This document shows positions 42,464-51,283 of a stretch of 54,779 nt of DNA, piece after piece. Each line of letters starts with the position of its first letter. The stretch's first letter is position 1. Under the pieces are notes generated by a model. It saw only the letters and a list, made by a program, of their open reading frames with translations. It did not search any database and was not told the DNA's origin. Location of the stretch: assembly GCA_024709145.1 (NCBI GenBank), contig JANJXG010000095.1, positions 1-54,779 of the forward strand, read 5' to 3'. Both the position numbers and the translations under genes were made by a program. This stretch comes from Bacteroidales bacterium. Its GTDB lineage: Bacteria > Bacteroidota > Bacteroidia > Bacteroidales > F082.

Positions 42464-44590
42464 TCAAAACTTGTCAGCCGGAAGGGTCACACAGAAAACA
42501 CTGCCCTCGTTTTCGGTGCTTTTTACACTCAGGCTACCTTTGGAAGCTTTCACAAACTCTTTTACAAGGACAAGTCCGAGACCGGTACCCAATTCATCTG
42601 CGGTGCCTTTGCGCTTAAAATCAGAATCAAGATCAAAAAGTTTGTCCAATTTTTCTGCCGGGATGCCAATCCCGTTATCTTCAACGCAAATTGTTACTTC
42701 ATTTTCATGACTAAAAGATGCCTTCACTGTAATTTGGCCGGATAGCGGTGTAAACTTGATGGCGTTGTTTACCAAATTAATGAGTACATTGGCTAGAATA
42801 TTCGGGTCGACATAAGCAGTATGAGCCGCGTCAACTGCATTAATGAGTACAATTTTCTTTTGCATCGCCCGGCTCGACAAGATTTGGAAGACGCTTTCAA
42901 CTGTAGCAGCGATGTATACTTTCCCGGGTTTGTTCTCAAAGCCATTGCGTTGGGCGATTGTCCAGTCGAGCAAGTTGACAAGGAGGTTATAGGTATTTGT
43001 ACTGCTTCTGAAAGTACTTTCGAGCAAATATACTTTCTCCTCGTCGGTATAGTTGTCGTAATGATCCAGCAAATCCTGCAGGAGACCCAGGAGCGAATTG
43101 AAGGGGCTCCGAAGGTCGTGTGCGATAATGGAGATAAATTTATCTTTGGTTTGATTTAGTTCCTGGAGTTCGTCGTTTTTCCGCAAAATTATTTCCTGTT
43201 GACCGGCAATTTTCTTGTTCGACTGTTTTAATTTATAAAGCAATATGAGCAGAATGGCAGCAAGCGTGGCAAAAGCAAAAAGAGCCAGGCGTTGCATCCT
43301 GATCATTTCACCTTTGAGGCTGTTTTGTGATTTAAGCAAAGAATTCTCGGCTTCTTTTTTGTCGGAGTCGTAAATAATCCGCAATTCAGCAATACGCTGC
43401 ATGTGATCCTTGTTGTGGATGCTGTCAAAAAGTGAACGTGATCGTTTATAGTTCCTGTAGGCAGACCTGAAATCAAGGGAAGCACTGTCGATATCAGAAA
43501 GCATTGCATAAGCTTCCGCAATCAGTGTCGGCGATTGTATGGCTTTGGCAATCGTCAGGCTGTTTTTAACGGCGGCACGGGCAGAATCAATTCTGTTAAT
43601 TTTTAAATATGTATATGCCATTTGAACAAGTGCCTCAGCTTGATTTCCAATTCTTAAATCGCTGATGAGTGGTTTTCCCTTGTTGAAATAATGAATAGCC
43701 GAATCATACCGGGATAATTCGCTGAAAGCACCCGCCAAATTAAAGTAAACGACACCAAGCTGCTGAGGATCACAGTCTGCGGGAAGATAATGTTTGCTTT
43801 TTTGCGCATAATAAAAATACAAATCATTCTTACCGTGTAACTGATACATCACCGCCAAATTCCCATAAATCATGGTAATAAGATTGCTGTCCTTTTCTGA
43901 AATAGCCAGATTCAGGGCTTTATTAAAACTTTCAGCACTGGCAGCTGTATCATTCAGATGACTGTAAAGGTTTCCAAGCACATTGTGGTTACCAATAACC
44001 CTTGAAGTCGAAACCTTATTTTTTTCATTTAAATCCAGCGATTTAAGCATATTCCTCAGGGCAAGTTCATAATGTCCTTTTCTTTGGTGAGCCAAACCGA
44101 GATCGTAGTGAATTTTGGCCATGCCTATTTCATTCTTCCGATCCTCATCAATCTTCAAGGCTTGTGTCAACAAGTTGATAGCGCTGTCCTGCTGTCCTAT
44201 TTTCGAATAGAGTGTACCGGCATTGTTGAGTGCTTCGGCTCTATATTCGGTTAAACTATCAGACATTGGCAGCTTCAGCGTTTGATGGAAAGACGCAATG
44301 GAGGCATCATAATCTTTTACGAACCAGTAAAATAACCCATAGGTATTATGATAAAGTGCCATTGTTTGGTCGTCAAAACCACCTATCAGGGGTTGAAGCT
44401 GATTCAGCACCATACGGGCAGAATCTGTGTTTCGGAAAACAACCTTCTTTGCCTTGCGCAGTTCATTTTTTACTTCCTGAAGGTCGAGAATCTTTCCAAT
44501 TTCATCTCTTCGGGCCTGAGACTGCAGTGTGTTTGCAGAACAGGCAAAGACAATCAAAAAGGCAAAAAAAGTTATTGTTTTCAATTTCAA
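42464..44590 (-). CDS. Tetratricopeptide-repeat sensor histidine kinase
   Basis: 708 aa. A signal-like N-terminus is followed by about six tetratricopeptide repeats (about residues 80-400), one membrane helix near 430-450 (LALFAFATLAAILLILLYKL), a short coiled coil, HisKA with the phosphorylated His in SIIAHDLRSPFNSLLGLL, and a HATPase domain (NNAIKFTPLSG, VEDNGIGIP, LGTGLGLVLVKEF). TPR sensors in Bacteroidota often bind periplasmic proteins or peptides. No response regulator is adjacent, so it is an orphan. Promoter -7 element is at 44614-44621. Confidence 0.94.
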   Translation of the reverse strand: MKLKTITFFAFLIVFACSANTLQSQARRDEIGKILDLQEVKNELRKAKKVVFRNTDSARMVLNQLQPLIGGFDDQTMALYHNTYGLFYWFVKDYDASIASFHQTLKLPMSDSLTEYRAEALNNAGTLYSKIGQQDSAINLLTQALKIDEDRKNEIGMAKIHYDLGLAHQRKGHYELALRNMLKSLDLNEKNKVSTSRVIGNHNVLGNLYSHLNDTAASAESFNKALNLAISEKDSNLITMIYGNLAVMYQLHGKNDLYFYYAQKSKHYLPADCDPQQLGVVYFNLAGAFSELSRYDSAIHYFNKGKPLISDLRIGNQAEALVQMAYTYLKINRIDSARAAVKNSLTIAKAIQSPTLIAEAYAMLSDIDSASLDFRSAYRNYKRSRSLFDSIHNKDHMQRIAELRIIYDSDKKEAENSLLKSQNSLKGEMIRMQRLALFAFATLAAILLILLYKLKQSNKKIAGQQEIILRKNDELQELNQTKDKFISIIAHDLRSPFNSLLGLLQDLLDHYDNYTDEEKVYLLESTFRSSTNTYNLLVNLLDWTIAQRNGFENKPGKVYIAATVESVFQILSSRAMQKKIVLINAVDAAHTAYVDPNILANVLINLVNNAIKFTPLSGQITVKASFSHENEVTICVEDNGIGIPAEKLDKLFDLDSDFKRKGTADELGTGLGLVLVKEFVKASKGSLSVKSTENEGSVFCVTLPADKF

Positions 44591-44613
44591 AAGGTTTAGT
44601 CAATGGCTGAAAA

Positions 44614-44621
44614 CAAATGTA
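44614..44621 (-). promoter_or_regulatory. Promoter -7 element for the TPR kinase
   Basis: The minus strand reads TACATTTG, a TAnnTTTG match 24 bp upstream of the ATG. Confidence 0.55.
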
Positions 44622-44643
44622 AACAATAAATGATGTTGATGAA

Positions 44644-44672
44644 AAAAAATCACGGTTCGACCGTGATTTTTT
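44644..44672 (-). terminator. Strong terminator after the barrel-lipoprotein pair
   Basis: A perfect 13-bp stem (AAAAAATCACGGT-type arm 44644-44656 with 44660-44672) with a 3-nt loop; on the minus strand it ends in a run of eight T. It lies 28 bp past the stop of the lipoprotein gene at 44700. With A-runs and T-runs on both sides it could also work in the plus direction. Confidence 0.85.
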
Positions 44673-44699
44673 CCTTTTATTGTGCGAAGCGCATGTAGT

Positions 44700-46367
44700 T
44701 CAAGGCAGTTCATTCAAGGCGTTCACAACCTCATCGCATACATCAGCAGGTATTTCGTAGTCAAGGTAGGTATATGTTTCCTGTGTAACGGTAACATCAG
44801 TTCCGAATTCTTCTTCGTTGTAGGTAATCCAGACATAATAAGTGTTTCCGACATAAATACCCGGAATTGTCGCGACTCCCGCTACCATTTCGATGGCTAT
44901 GGGTGTTGCTCCAGGATCGTCTTTTGGTATATAATAGGCTGTGAATGATGGTTCTATCCGGGTAACAGGATCTGTAGGGCAGAAAAGAGATACATTCACC
45001 GAAATGGTTTTGATGTTTGGGTCGGTGCTAACGATGAGGTTAACATTTACTGTCTGACTGCTGCAAAGGTCGTCAATATAGGTAGGCTGCGAGCCTGGGT
45101 CTACCGAGATAAAAGTGGAATTTTCGGTGTCCCAAACGATGTAGACGGGGATTCCCGCAGGAGCAAAGGTTGTGTAAACCGGCTCATTGTTCTGTACCCA
45201 CATCAGGATGGTGTTGATAAGGGCGTTATCATCCTGTCTGTAAACATATCCTTTCATGAGAAAGGGTCCGGGAATGGGTAGATTGGTGTTAAATACGAAC
45301 GGGCTGCCATTTGGGCAAAGCAGACCAATCAGCCAGTCAAAATTATAGTAAGACAAATGGCTGAGTTGCACCTCAAACTGCAATTGACCATCCACCAGTT
45401 GGGCGGTAGCGGTCCCCTCTTCGGTCCATACACCTGTGTTCTCGTCGAGGCTCCAGTAAGGAATTTCGTCACCGGCAACGATATTGGTTTCGGCAAGGGG
45501 ATTATAGGTCTCGGGATTAATCTCACTGATCAGTTGAACAGTTCCATCTTCGAAGGTAGTAGCAGCATTACCATTTTGATCGGTGATTTCGATTGCCACG
45601 AAGCCTGCCGAATAAAATGTTCCGTTTTGGGTTGATCCATCCAGGCGGTTTACTGTCGGAGTCAGACCACCAGGAAAAGCAGCAAGTGCTTCGGGTTCAG
45701 TTGGATCAAAACTCACAACGGTAACATTGAGGCCTCCTGACAGTGGATTTCCGCCTGCATCGCGTATCATAATACCCTCGGGAATGGTCACTGTTGCTGA
45801 ACCCCCGGGAACAGTCACCGTGGTTGGCGCGGTTACCCTGCCTCCGTTGGCCGTCGTGGCCGAAGGCTCCTGTCGGATATAAACACCTGAAGGCGGATTA
45901 TCCAAAGGTAAAACACTGATCGAAACAAAATTACGACCCGTTTGAGTGATGTTAACTTCCTTTGGCGAAGTTAGATAGCCGGGGACATGTGCGATCAGGT
46001 TGATGGTAACGGCATTATCGGGTGTCGGGTCATAAGGATCGTTAGGAATCAGCGCCAGCGTTGAGATTCCCCGTGTTACGGGGAACTGTTTGTTGGAAGG
46101 CCTTACACCAAGCACATCGACAACTGCATCCTGATCAGGGCCGGAAAAACTGATGTAGGCATCCGAACTTTGCAGACTACCAAGGATATTGCCGGTTGTG
46201 GCATCCACAAGTTGAACGTCAATGGTTGTTTTGATGATGTTATAATCCAGTATAAGCTCGAGGTTTTCGAGAGGATTTACAGGTTTTTTGCAGGCGTTCA
46301 CAGGAATGAACAAGGCTGCCACGATGAGCAGATAGGCTATTTGGCGAAATAATCTCATTGTTTTCAT
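44700..46367 (-). CDS. Large beta-rich lipoprotein, unknown
   Basis: 555 aa. The lipobox ends at C26 (VNACKK). The mature protein is a chain of beta-sandwich segments: an N-terminal part with NITQTGRNFVSISV, a middle segment (about 150-340) with PGGSATVTIPEG and IPYWSLDENTGVWTEEG that resembles FAM171-like/carboxypeptidase-regulatory-like extracellular domains, and two Ig-like C-terminal parts (PAGIPVYIVWDTENS). No catalytic motif is visible. The gene follows the barrel gene by 15 bp and ends at a terminator. The two may form an outer-membrane pair. Start at 46367, or M4 at 46358. Confidence 0.8.
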   Translation of the reverse strand: MKTMRLFRQIAYLLIVAALFIPVNACKKPVNPLENLELILDYNIIKTTIDVQLVDATTGNILGSLQSSDAYISFSGPDQDAVVDVLGVRPSNKQFPVTRGISTLALIPNDPYDPTPDNAVTINLIAHVPGYLTSPKEVNITQTGRNFVSISVLPLDNPPSGVYIRQEPSATTANGGRVTAPTTVTVPGGSATVTIPEGIMIRDAGGNPLSGGLNVTVVSFDPTEPEALAAFPGGLTPTVNRLDGSTQNGTFYSAGFVAIEITDQNGNAATTFEDGTVQLISEINPETYNPLAETNIVAGDEIPYWSLDENTGVWTEEGTATAQLVDGQLQFEVQLSHLSYYNFDWLIGLLCPNGSPFVFNTNLPIPGPFLMKGYVYRQDDNALINTILMWVQNNEPVYTTFAPAGIPVYIVWDTENSTFISVDPGSQPTYIDDLCSSQTVNVNLIVSTDPNIKTISVNVSLFCPTDPVTRIEPSFTAYYIPKDDPGATPIAIEMVAGVATIPGIYVGNTYYVWITYNEEEFGTDVTVTQETYTYLDYEIPADVCDEVVNALNELP

Positions 46368-46382
46368 TATCAGAGGCGTGTT

Positions 46383-47093
46383 TTAAAAGATTCGGTAGCT
46401 GAGTTGAAAATTAAGGATGGGATATAGATTTACCCACGACAAATTTTCGTTGAGTTGCTCAATTTGTTCGGGTGAAGAAGTAGGGGTTAGCATTCCGGTG
46501 GTACTAAGTTTTGCCAACGGACGATTGATGTAGGTTGCACCAAGTTCAAAAGCGAATGACACTTTGTTGTCCAAAGAGATCGAGCGACCGATTCCAAGAC
46601 CAAGATATGGGGTTGCCTTTAGCTTTGGTTCGACGGTAATATTCACAAATCCAACATCTTCCGGTTCAACTTCAATGGAGCCTACAAACACCGCCTTGGC
46701 TGAAACCCCTTCGATGTGGCCAACTGAATAATTGTAAATAATCCCTGTTGAAAGAAAAAATACCCGGCTGATCTGGAAATTCGCCAACAGATTAATGCCA
46801 CCGGCCTTAGCATAACCCTCCCCCTTGACAAACTCCTCAAAAGGCTTCATATCGATGTTGTACTTAAAATAGGTACCTCCAAGTCTGAGATGAAGGTAAG
46901 GTAAAACCTCAGCAACCACTTCCCCACCGAAACCAAGTGTTCCGGCTTTGACTCCAACTGCAAATGCCAGGTTATCAGGTTGAGACTCCTCTGGTGCAAT
47001 GGCTTGAACCTGCATAATTTCCTGACCACGGCCTAGGTAAGCAGTGAACAGCAACACCAGAATGACGACTGTTTTAGGTATAATTCTATTCAT
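46383..47093 (-). CDS. Outer-membrane beta-barrel protein, unknown
   Basis: 236 aa with a signal peptide (ending YLGRGQ). Repeated amphipathic strands with aromatic ends (LAFAVGVKAGTLGFGGEV, YLHLRLGGTYFKY, FFLSTGIIYNYSV) and a terminal aromatic strand ending SYRIF support an outer-membrane barrel of about 8-10 strands. No specific family recognised. It is the first gene of a two-gene unit with the lipoprotein at 44700. Promoter -7 element (minus-strand TATATTTG) is at 47135-47142. Confidence 0.82.
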   Translation of the reverse strand: MNRIIPKTVVILVLLFTAYLGRGQEIMQVQAIAPEESQPDNLAFAVGVKAGTLGFGGEVVAEVLPYLHLRLGGTYFKYNIDMKPFEEFVKGEGYAKAGGINLLANFQISRVFFLSTGIIYNYSVGHIEGVSAKAVFVGSIEVEPEDVGFVNITVEPKLKATPYLGLGIGRSISLDNKVSFAFELGATYINRPLAKLSTTGMLTPTSSPEQIEQLNENLSWVNLYPILNFQLSYRIF

Positions 47094-47134
47094 ACGAAAT
47101 GGTTTAGAATGATCAACATTTCAGATTGTTTTTA

Positions 47135-47142
47135 CAAATATA
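47135..47142 (-). promoter_or_regulatory. Promoter -7 element for the barrel-lipoprotein unit
   Basis: The minus strand reads TATATTTG, 42 bp upstream of the ATG at 47093. Confidence 0.5.
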
Positions 47143-47255
47143 CGCAATATTACCTAATAAAGTCAATCCGGCAATCAACTGCCTGAATTTGACATCCGTA
47201 AATTGTCTTGAAAAATGAAAACAACCGCAACAGATGAATATCCTTCAAAACTGAT

Positions 47256-47263
47256 TACTTTTG
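47256..47263 (+). promoter_or_regulatory. Promoter -7 element for glnS
   Basis: TACTTTTG, a TAnnTTTG match, 45 bp before the ATG at 47308 and inside the longer in-frame opening that starts at 47215. It supports the later start codon. Confidence 0.55.
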
Positions 47264-47307
47264 CAGCCTGCAAAAAAGATTTTCACCCATTATTAAGAAA
47301 GCAGCAT

Positions 47308-49011
47308 ATGGCAAACACGATTGAAGACGCTCTGCCTGAGGAAAAAAGATCGTTGAATTTTATTGAATCAATCATTGAGGAAGATTTGTCGGTCAACAAG
47401 AACGACAGCAGGGTTCACACGCGATTTCCTCCCGAACCCAATGGCTACCTGCATATTGGTCATGCCAAGTCGATTTGTTTAAACTTTGGCATGGCCGAAA
47501 AATATCAGGGCAAGTGCAATCTTCGCTTTGATGATACCAATCCGGAAAAGGAAGATACTGAGTATGTTGATTCCATTATGGAAGATGTTCAATGGCTAGG
47601 TTTTCAATGGGATAAAGAACCATATTATGCATCCGACTACTTTGAGCAGTTGTATGACTGGGCTGTTTTGCTGATCCGCAAAGGTCTGGCCTACGTTGAC
47701 GACCAACCGCAGGAAGTAATCAGTCAGCAACGTGGCACACCAACCCGACCCGGAACTGAGAGTCCGTTCAGGAACAGAAGCATTGAAGAAAATCTCGACC
47801 TTTTCGAAAGAATGAAAAACGGAGAATTTCCCAATGGCAGTCGTGTTCTCAGGGCAAAAATCGACATGACATCGCCCAATATGCACATGCGCGATCCGGT
47901 GATGTACCGCATTTTACATGCTGAGCATCACCGCACGGGTGATCAGTGGAAAATTTACCCAATGTATGACTATGCTCACGGACAAAGCGATTATCTGGAA
48001 GGTATCACTCACTCGCTTTGCACCCTCGAATTCGAGGTTCACCGCCCACTGTATGATTGGTTTTTAGATCAACTTATTGAAACAAGCTATCGTCCGCGAC
48101 AGATTGAATTTGCACGCCTTAACCTCAGCTACACCGTGATGAGCAAAAGAAAGCTGTTGGAACTGGTGAAGAACAAAATTGTTAGTGGCTGGGACGACCC
48201 ACGCATGCCCACCATTGCCGGTTTACGCCGCAGAGGATATACACCGGCATCCATCAGGGCTTTTGCCGATCGCATTGGTGTTGCCAAGCGCGACAATGTA
48301 ATCGACGTCGGACTGTTAGAGTTTAGCGTTCGGGAAGACCTGAATAAAATCACCAACAGAGTCATGGCGGTAATCGACCCCCTGCGACTTGTCATCACCA
48401 ATTATCCGGAGGGGACAACCGAATGGGTCGAGCTTGAAAACAACCCCGAAGATCCGGCCGGTGGCACCAGGCAAGTGCCTTTCGGGCGTGAGCTTTTCAT
48501 CGAAAAAGACGATTTCATGGCCGATCCGCCACATAAGTATTTCAGGCTGGCACCTGGTAAAGAAGTAAGGCTTAAAGGAGCTTATGTAATTCATTGTGAG
48601 AACTTTGACACTGACATACATGGAAATCCGGCTACTATTTACTGCACTTATGACGTTGACACTAAAAGCGGTAGCGGGCCAAAACAGCCCAAAGTAAAAG
48701 GAACACTGCATTGGGTTGAAGCCAGTCAGGCCATTGATGCTGAAGTAAGACTCTATGACCGGTTGTTTATGGACGAAGACCCTGCAGGACACAAAGACCG
48801 CGATCCGCTCGAGTTTCTAAATCCCGATTCACTCAAAGTGCTTCGTGGCTGCAAACTGGAACCTGCGCTCAAAAGTGCCAAAACAGGTGAGAAATTTCAG
48901 TTTCAACGGATAGGTTATTTCTGTGTCGACAAAGACAGTCAATCTGAAGCCCTTGTATTTAACCGGACAGTTTCGCTGAAAGATAACTGGGCCAAAGTAA
49001 GTGCAAAATAA
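47308..49011 (+). CDS. glnS: Glutaminyl-tRNA synthetase
   Basis: Charges tRNA-Gln (567 aa from the ATG at 47308). The opening is [13 protein letters not shown], as in bacterial GlnRS. The class I motifs are [15 protein letters not shown] (HIGH) and VMSKRKL (KMSKS-like). The C-terminal anticodon-binding domains follow. Presence of GlnRS means this organism charges tRNA-Gln directly. The matching tRNA-Gln(CTG) gene lies 117 bp downstream. The ATG at 47215 is rejected: its 31 extra codons precede the promoter element and do not look like GlnRS. Confidence 0.97.
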   Translation: MANTIEDALPEEKRSLNFIESIIEEDLSVNKNDSRVHTRFPPEPNGYLHIGHAKSICLNFGMAEKYQGKCNLRFDDTNPEKEDTEYVDSIMEDVQWLGFQWDKEPYYASDYFEQLYDWAVLLIRKGLAYVDDQPQEVISQQRGTPTRPGTESPFRNRSIEENLDLFERMKNGEFPNGSRVLRAKIDMTSPNMHMRDPVMYRILHAEHHRTGDQWKIYPMYDYAHGQSDYLEGITHSLCTLEFEVHRPLYDWFLDQLIETSYRPRQIEFARLNLSYTVMSKRKLLELVKNKIVSGWDDPRMPTIAGLRRRGYTPASIRAFADRIGVAKRDNVIDVGLLEFSVREDLNKITNRVMAVIDPLRLVITNYPEGTTEWVELENNPEDPAGGTRQVPFGRELFIEKDDFMADPPHKYFRLAPGKEVRLKGAYVIHCENFDTDIHGNPATIYCTYDVDTKSGSGPKQPKVKGTLHWVEASQAIDAEVRLYDRLFMDEDPAGHKDRDPLEFLNPDSLKVLRGCKLEPALKSAKTGEKFQFQRIGYFCVDKDSQSEALVFNRTVSLKDNWAKVSAK

Positions 49012-49111
49012 ATTACACGCTCATTCGGCCAAACGAAGGATAGTCAAGAATAAAGCAGGAAGCCAAAGGAAAAAAAATCGTCAGAATTTCTGTTCTTGTC
49101 ATTGATTTTTT

Positions 49112-49119
49112 TACCTTTG
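49112..49119 (+). promoter_or_regulatory. Promoter -7 element for tRNA-Gln
   Basis: TACCTTTG, a TAnnTTTG match ending 9 bp before the mature tRNA 5' end, so transcription would start at or very near the tRNA. Confidence 0.65.
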
Positions 49120-49128
49120 CGCCCTTAT

Positions 49129-49201
49129 TGCCCGATGGTGTAATTGGCAACACGTCTGACTCTGGATCAGAAGAGTTTAGGTTCGAGACCTAATCGGGCA
49201 A
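49129..49201 (+). tRNA. tRNA-Gln (anticodon CTG)
   Basis: A full 73-nt cloverleaf: acceptor TGCCCGA/TCGGGCA, D-stem GTGT/ACAC, anticodon stem TCTGA/TCAGA with loop CTCTGGA (anticodon CTG at positions 34-36), and T-stem TTAGG/CCTAA with loop TTCGAGA. The U1-A72 pair is typical of tRNA-Gln. CCA is not encoded. It has its own promoter and terminator, and lies just after glnS. It reads CAG codons. Confidence 0.95.
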
Positions 49202-49209
49202 CATCGGAC

Positions 49210-49236
49210 AAAGCCGCTTCATAGCGGCTTTTTTTT
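49210..49236 (+). terminator. Terminator of the tRNA-Gln gene
   Basis: AAAGCCGCT (49210-49218) pairs perfectly with AGCGGCTTT (49223-49231) around loop TCAT, followed by T to 49236. Confidence 0.92.
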
Positions 49237-49308
49237 GGCCTTTTCAGCAAAGAAATCAGGAGAAATAATTGCCGGGGTTTTTTAGAATCTTTATAAATTA
49301 CCTGAAAA

Positions 49309-49340
49309 TTTGTGAGAAAAAAAATGACTTTTTACTTTTG
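49309..49340 (+). promoter_or_regulatory. Promoter of the transglutaminase-like pair
   Basis: TTTG (49309-49312), 20-bp spacer, TACTTTTG (49333-49340): full consensus. It lies 26 bp before the ATG at 49367. Confidence 0.75.
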
Positions 49341-49366
49341 TTGTCAATCAACACAAGCAAAACTTC

Positions 49367-51283
49367 ATGACAACCAACCGCCTCGTTCTCGCAGTTATCT
49401 TGCTACTTATTTTTGTAGTTTTTCCGGAAACAGCCCTGAATCAAAACCTCGCCGTTAATCTTATCCCCGACTCACTGAAAAAAAACGTCAATTCGGTTGT
49501 CAGATACAGAACAAAAACGATTGAGATTGACAAGGCTTATGACATGAAAGTCGACCTGAGTTGGGCGATTACAGTGTTAAATGCCAGTGGTGAAGACGAT
49601 TTATACATGGGCAACGAATACAGCAAGTCGCTCAGGATAAACAGTATGCAAGCCAGGATTTTTGATGCTGAAGGCAAAGAAATCAAAAAACTTAAATCGG
49701 CTGATCTGATTGATATGAGTGCGGTGAATTCGGGTAGCGTATTTGTCGATTCAAGATTACAATTTTACACCTACAAATCCGGCAGTTTTCCATACACGGT
49801 TGTATTTTCTTCATCGGTAACATCTAAAAGCTCTGCTTTCATCCCCGACTGGAATCCTTTAAGCCGTGCATTCCAGTCTGTTGAGCTGAATGAGTTCACC
49901 CTGGTTTATCCTCCTGAATGGGATCTAACAAAAACTGAAAGAAATTTTGAAGCTTTTGGCGTAGTCAGCAGTTCGATTCCAGGACTTTATAATGCCAAAA
50001 TAATCAACACCAAGCCCCTTGCCGAAGAATATGCCAGCCCGGCAGCCGATCAGATTAATCCATTCGCCTCCTTCTCGCTGAACCATTTCCAGCTTGAAGG
50101 CATCAAGGGAAAAGCAGAAAGCTGGAATGATTTCGGCCGCTGGTACTCGACAAACTTTCTGACGGGTAACGACGAAATTCCGCCAGCCACCCTGACAGAA
50201 GTCAGAAAACTGGTAGAAGGCTGCACTGATTCGGTGGAAATGGCCAAAAAGATCTACCATTACGTTCAGGGCCGAACGCGCTATGTGAATGTGTCGATTG
50301 GAATCGGAGGTTGGAAACCCATGAAGGTTTCAGAGGTTGACGAACTCAAATACGGCGACTGCAAGGCCTTGTCGTTTTATACCCAGTCGTTGCTAAAATC
50401 AGTCGGTTTACCCGCCACCTACACCATTATCTATGCTGGCAGCGGCCAGAAGAGCCTTGACACAAACCAGATTTCAGTGCAGGGAAATCATGTGATTGTT
50501 TCAATCCCTTTGAAAGATACCACTATCTGGCTTGAAACAACGAGTCAGCAAATTCCCTTTGGATTCCTTGGCGATTTCACCGACAATCGCCTTGCGCTAA
50601 GTCTTTCGGAAAAAGGTGCCTTTCTGGTAAAAACACCTGCCTACGCTGACACCATCAACCTTCAAACCAACGAAGCAAGCGTCGATCTTGATGCTGACGG
50701 TTCAATCACAAGCGAACTGAAAACGCATTCTTACGGCTTGCAATATAATGACCATTACAGATTAAAAACGCTGAAAACCTCAGACCTCGAAAAACACTAT
50801 CAATCACACTGGAACTACCTTCAGGGTCTTAAGTTGCATGAAATGGATCTCGATGAAGACAAAGAACAGGTGATTTTTGAAGAAAAAATCCTGTTGGAAG
50901 CTGTGAAATATGGCAGTCAGAGTGGTGAAAGAATGCTCGTTCCGGTTAATTTCTTCAACCGTCTCAGTTATATTCCACCCCGAATAGCCAGTCGAAAGCA
51001 CCCAATCGTGCTTCGACGCGGCTATCTCGACAAAGACATCTGCAAGCTGAAGATTCCGGAAGGATATGGTATTGAAGCACTTCCAAAAGATATTAACCTC
51101 GATTCGCCTTTCGGCACCTATGAGCTGCGGATTGAGAAAACCGATGAATACAACCTAAAAATTCACCGTCGGTTTTTGGCCAAAAGCGGCACCTTCGAGG
51201 CCGGCAGTTACCAGGATTATGTACAGTTCAGAAAAGATATTTCAAAATTCGACCAATCAAAAATTATCCTCAAAAAATTATGA
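49367..51283 (+). CDS. DUF3857/transglutaminase-like secreted protein
   Basis: 638 aa with an N-terminal signal or anchor (about residues 6-26). A DUF3857 beta domain (about 30-260) precedes a transglutaminase-like core (about 270-400) with candidate catalytic C332 (KYGDCKALSF) and H375 (GNHVIVS); the third position is E390 in WLETTSQ, usual in this family. A C-terminal DUF3858-type beta domain follows. Such proteins are common in Bacteroidota and have no settled function; peptidase or transglutaminase activity on envelope or glycan-linked peptides is possible. It overlaps the next gene by 4 bp (ATGA). Confidence 0.88.
   Translation: MTTNRLVLAVILLLIFVVFPETALNQNLAVNLIPDSLKKNVNSVVRYRTKTIEIDKAYDMKVDLSWAITVLNASGEDDLYMGNEYSKSLRINSMQARIFDAEGKEIKKLKSADLIDMSAVNSGSVFVDSRLQFYTYKSGSFPYTVVFSSSVTSKSSAFIPDWNPLSRAFQSVELNEFTLVYPPEWDLTKTERNFEAFGVVSSSIPGLYNAKIINTKPLAEEYASPAADQINPFASFSLNHFQLEGIKGKAESWNDFGRWYSTNFLTGNDEIPPATLTEVRKLVEGCTDSVEMAKKIYHYVQGRTRYVNVSIGIGGWKPMKVSEVDELKYGDCKALSFYTQSLLKSVGLPATYTIIYAGSGQKSLDTNQISVQGNHVIVSIPLKDTTIWLETTSQQIPFGFLGDFTDNRLALSLSEKGAFLVKTPAYADTINLQTNEASVDLDADGSITSELKTHSYGLQYNDHYRLKTLKTSDLEKHYQSHWNYLQGLKLHEMDLDEDKEQVIFEEKILLEAVKYGSQSGERMLVPVNFFNRLSYIPPRIASRKHPIVLRRGYLDKDICKLKIPEGYGIEALPKDINLDSPFGTYELRIEKTDEYNLKIHRRFLAKSGTFEAGSYQDYVQFRKDISKFDQSKIILKKL

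Noticed and set aside
47215-47307. Longer GlnRS start at 47215
   Set aside because: The promoter element at 47256-47263 lies inside it, and the residues do not resemble GlnRS.
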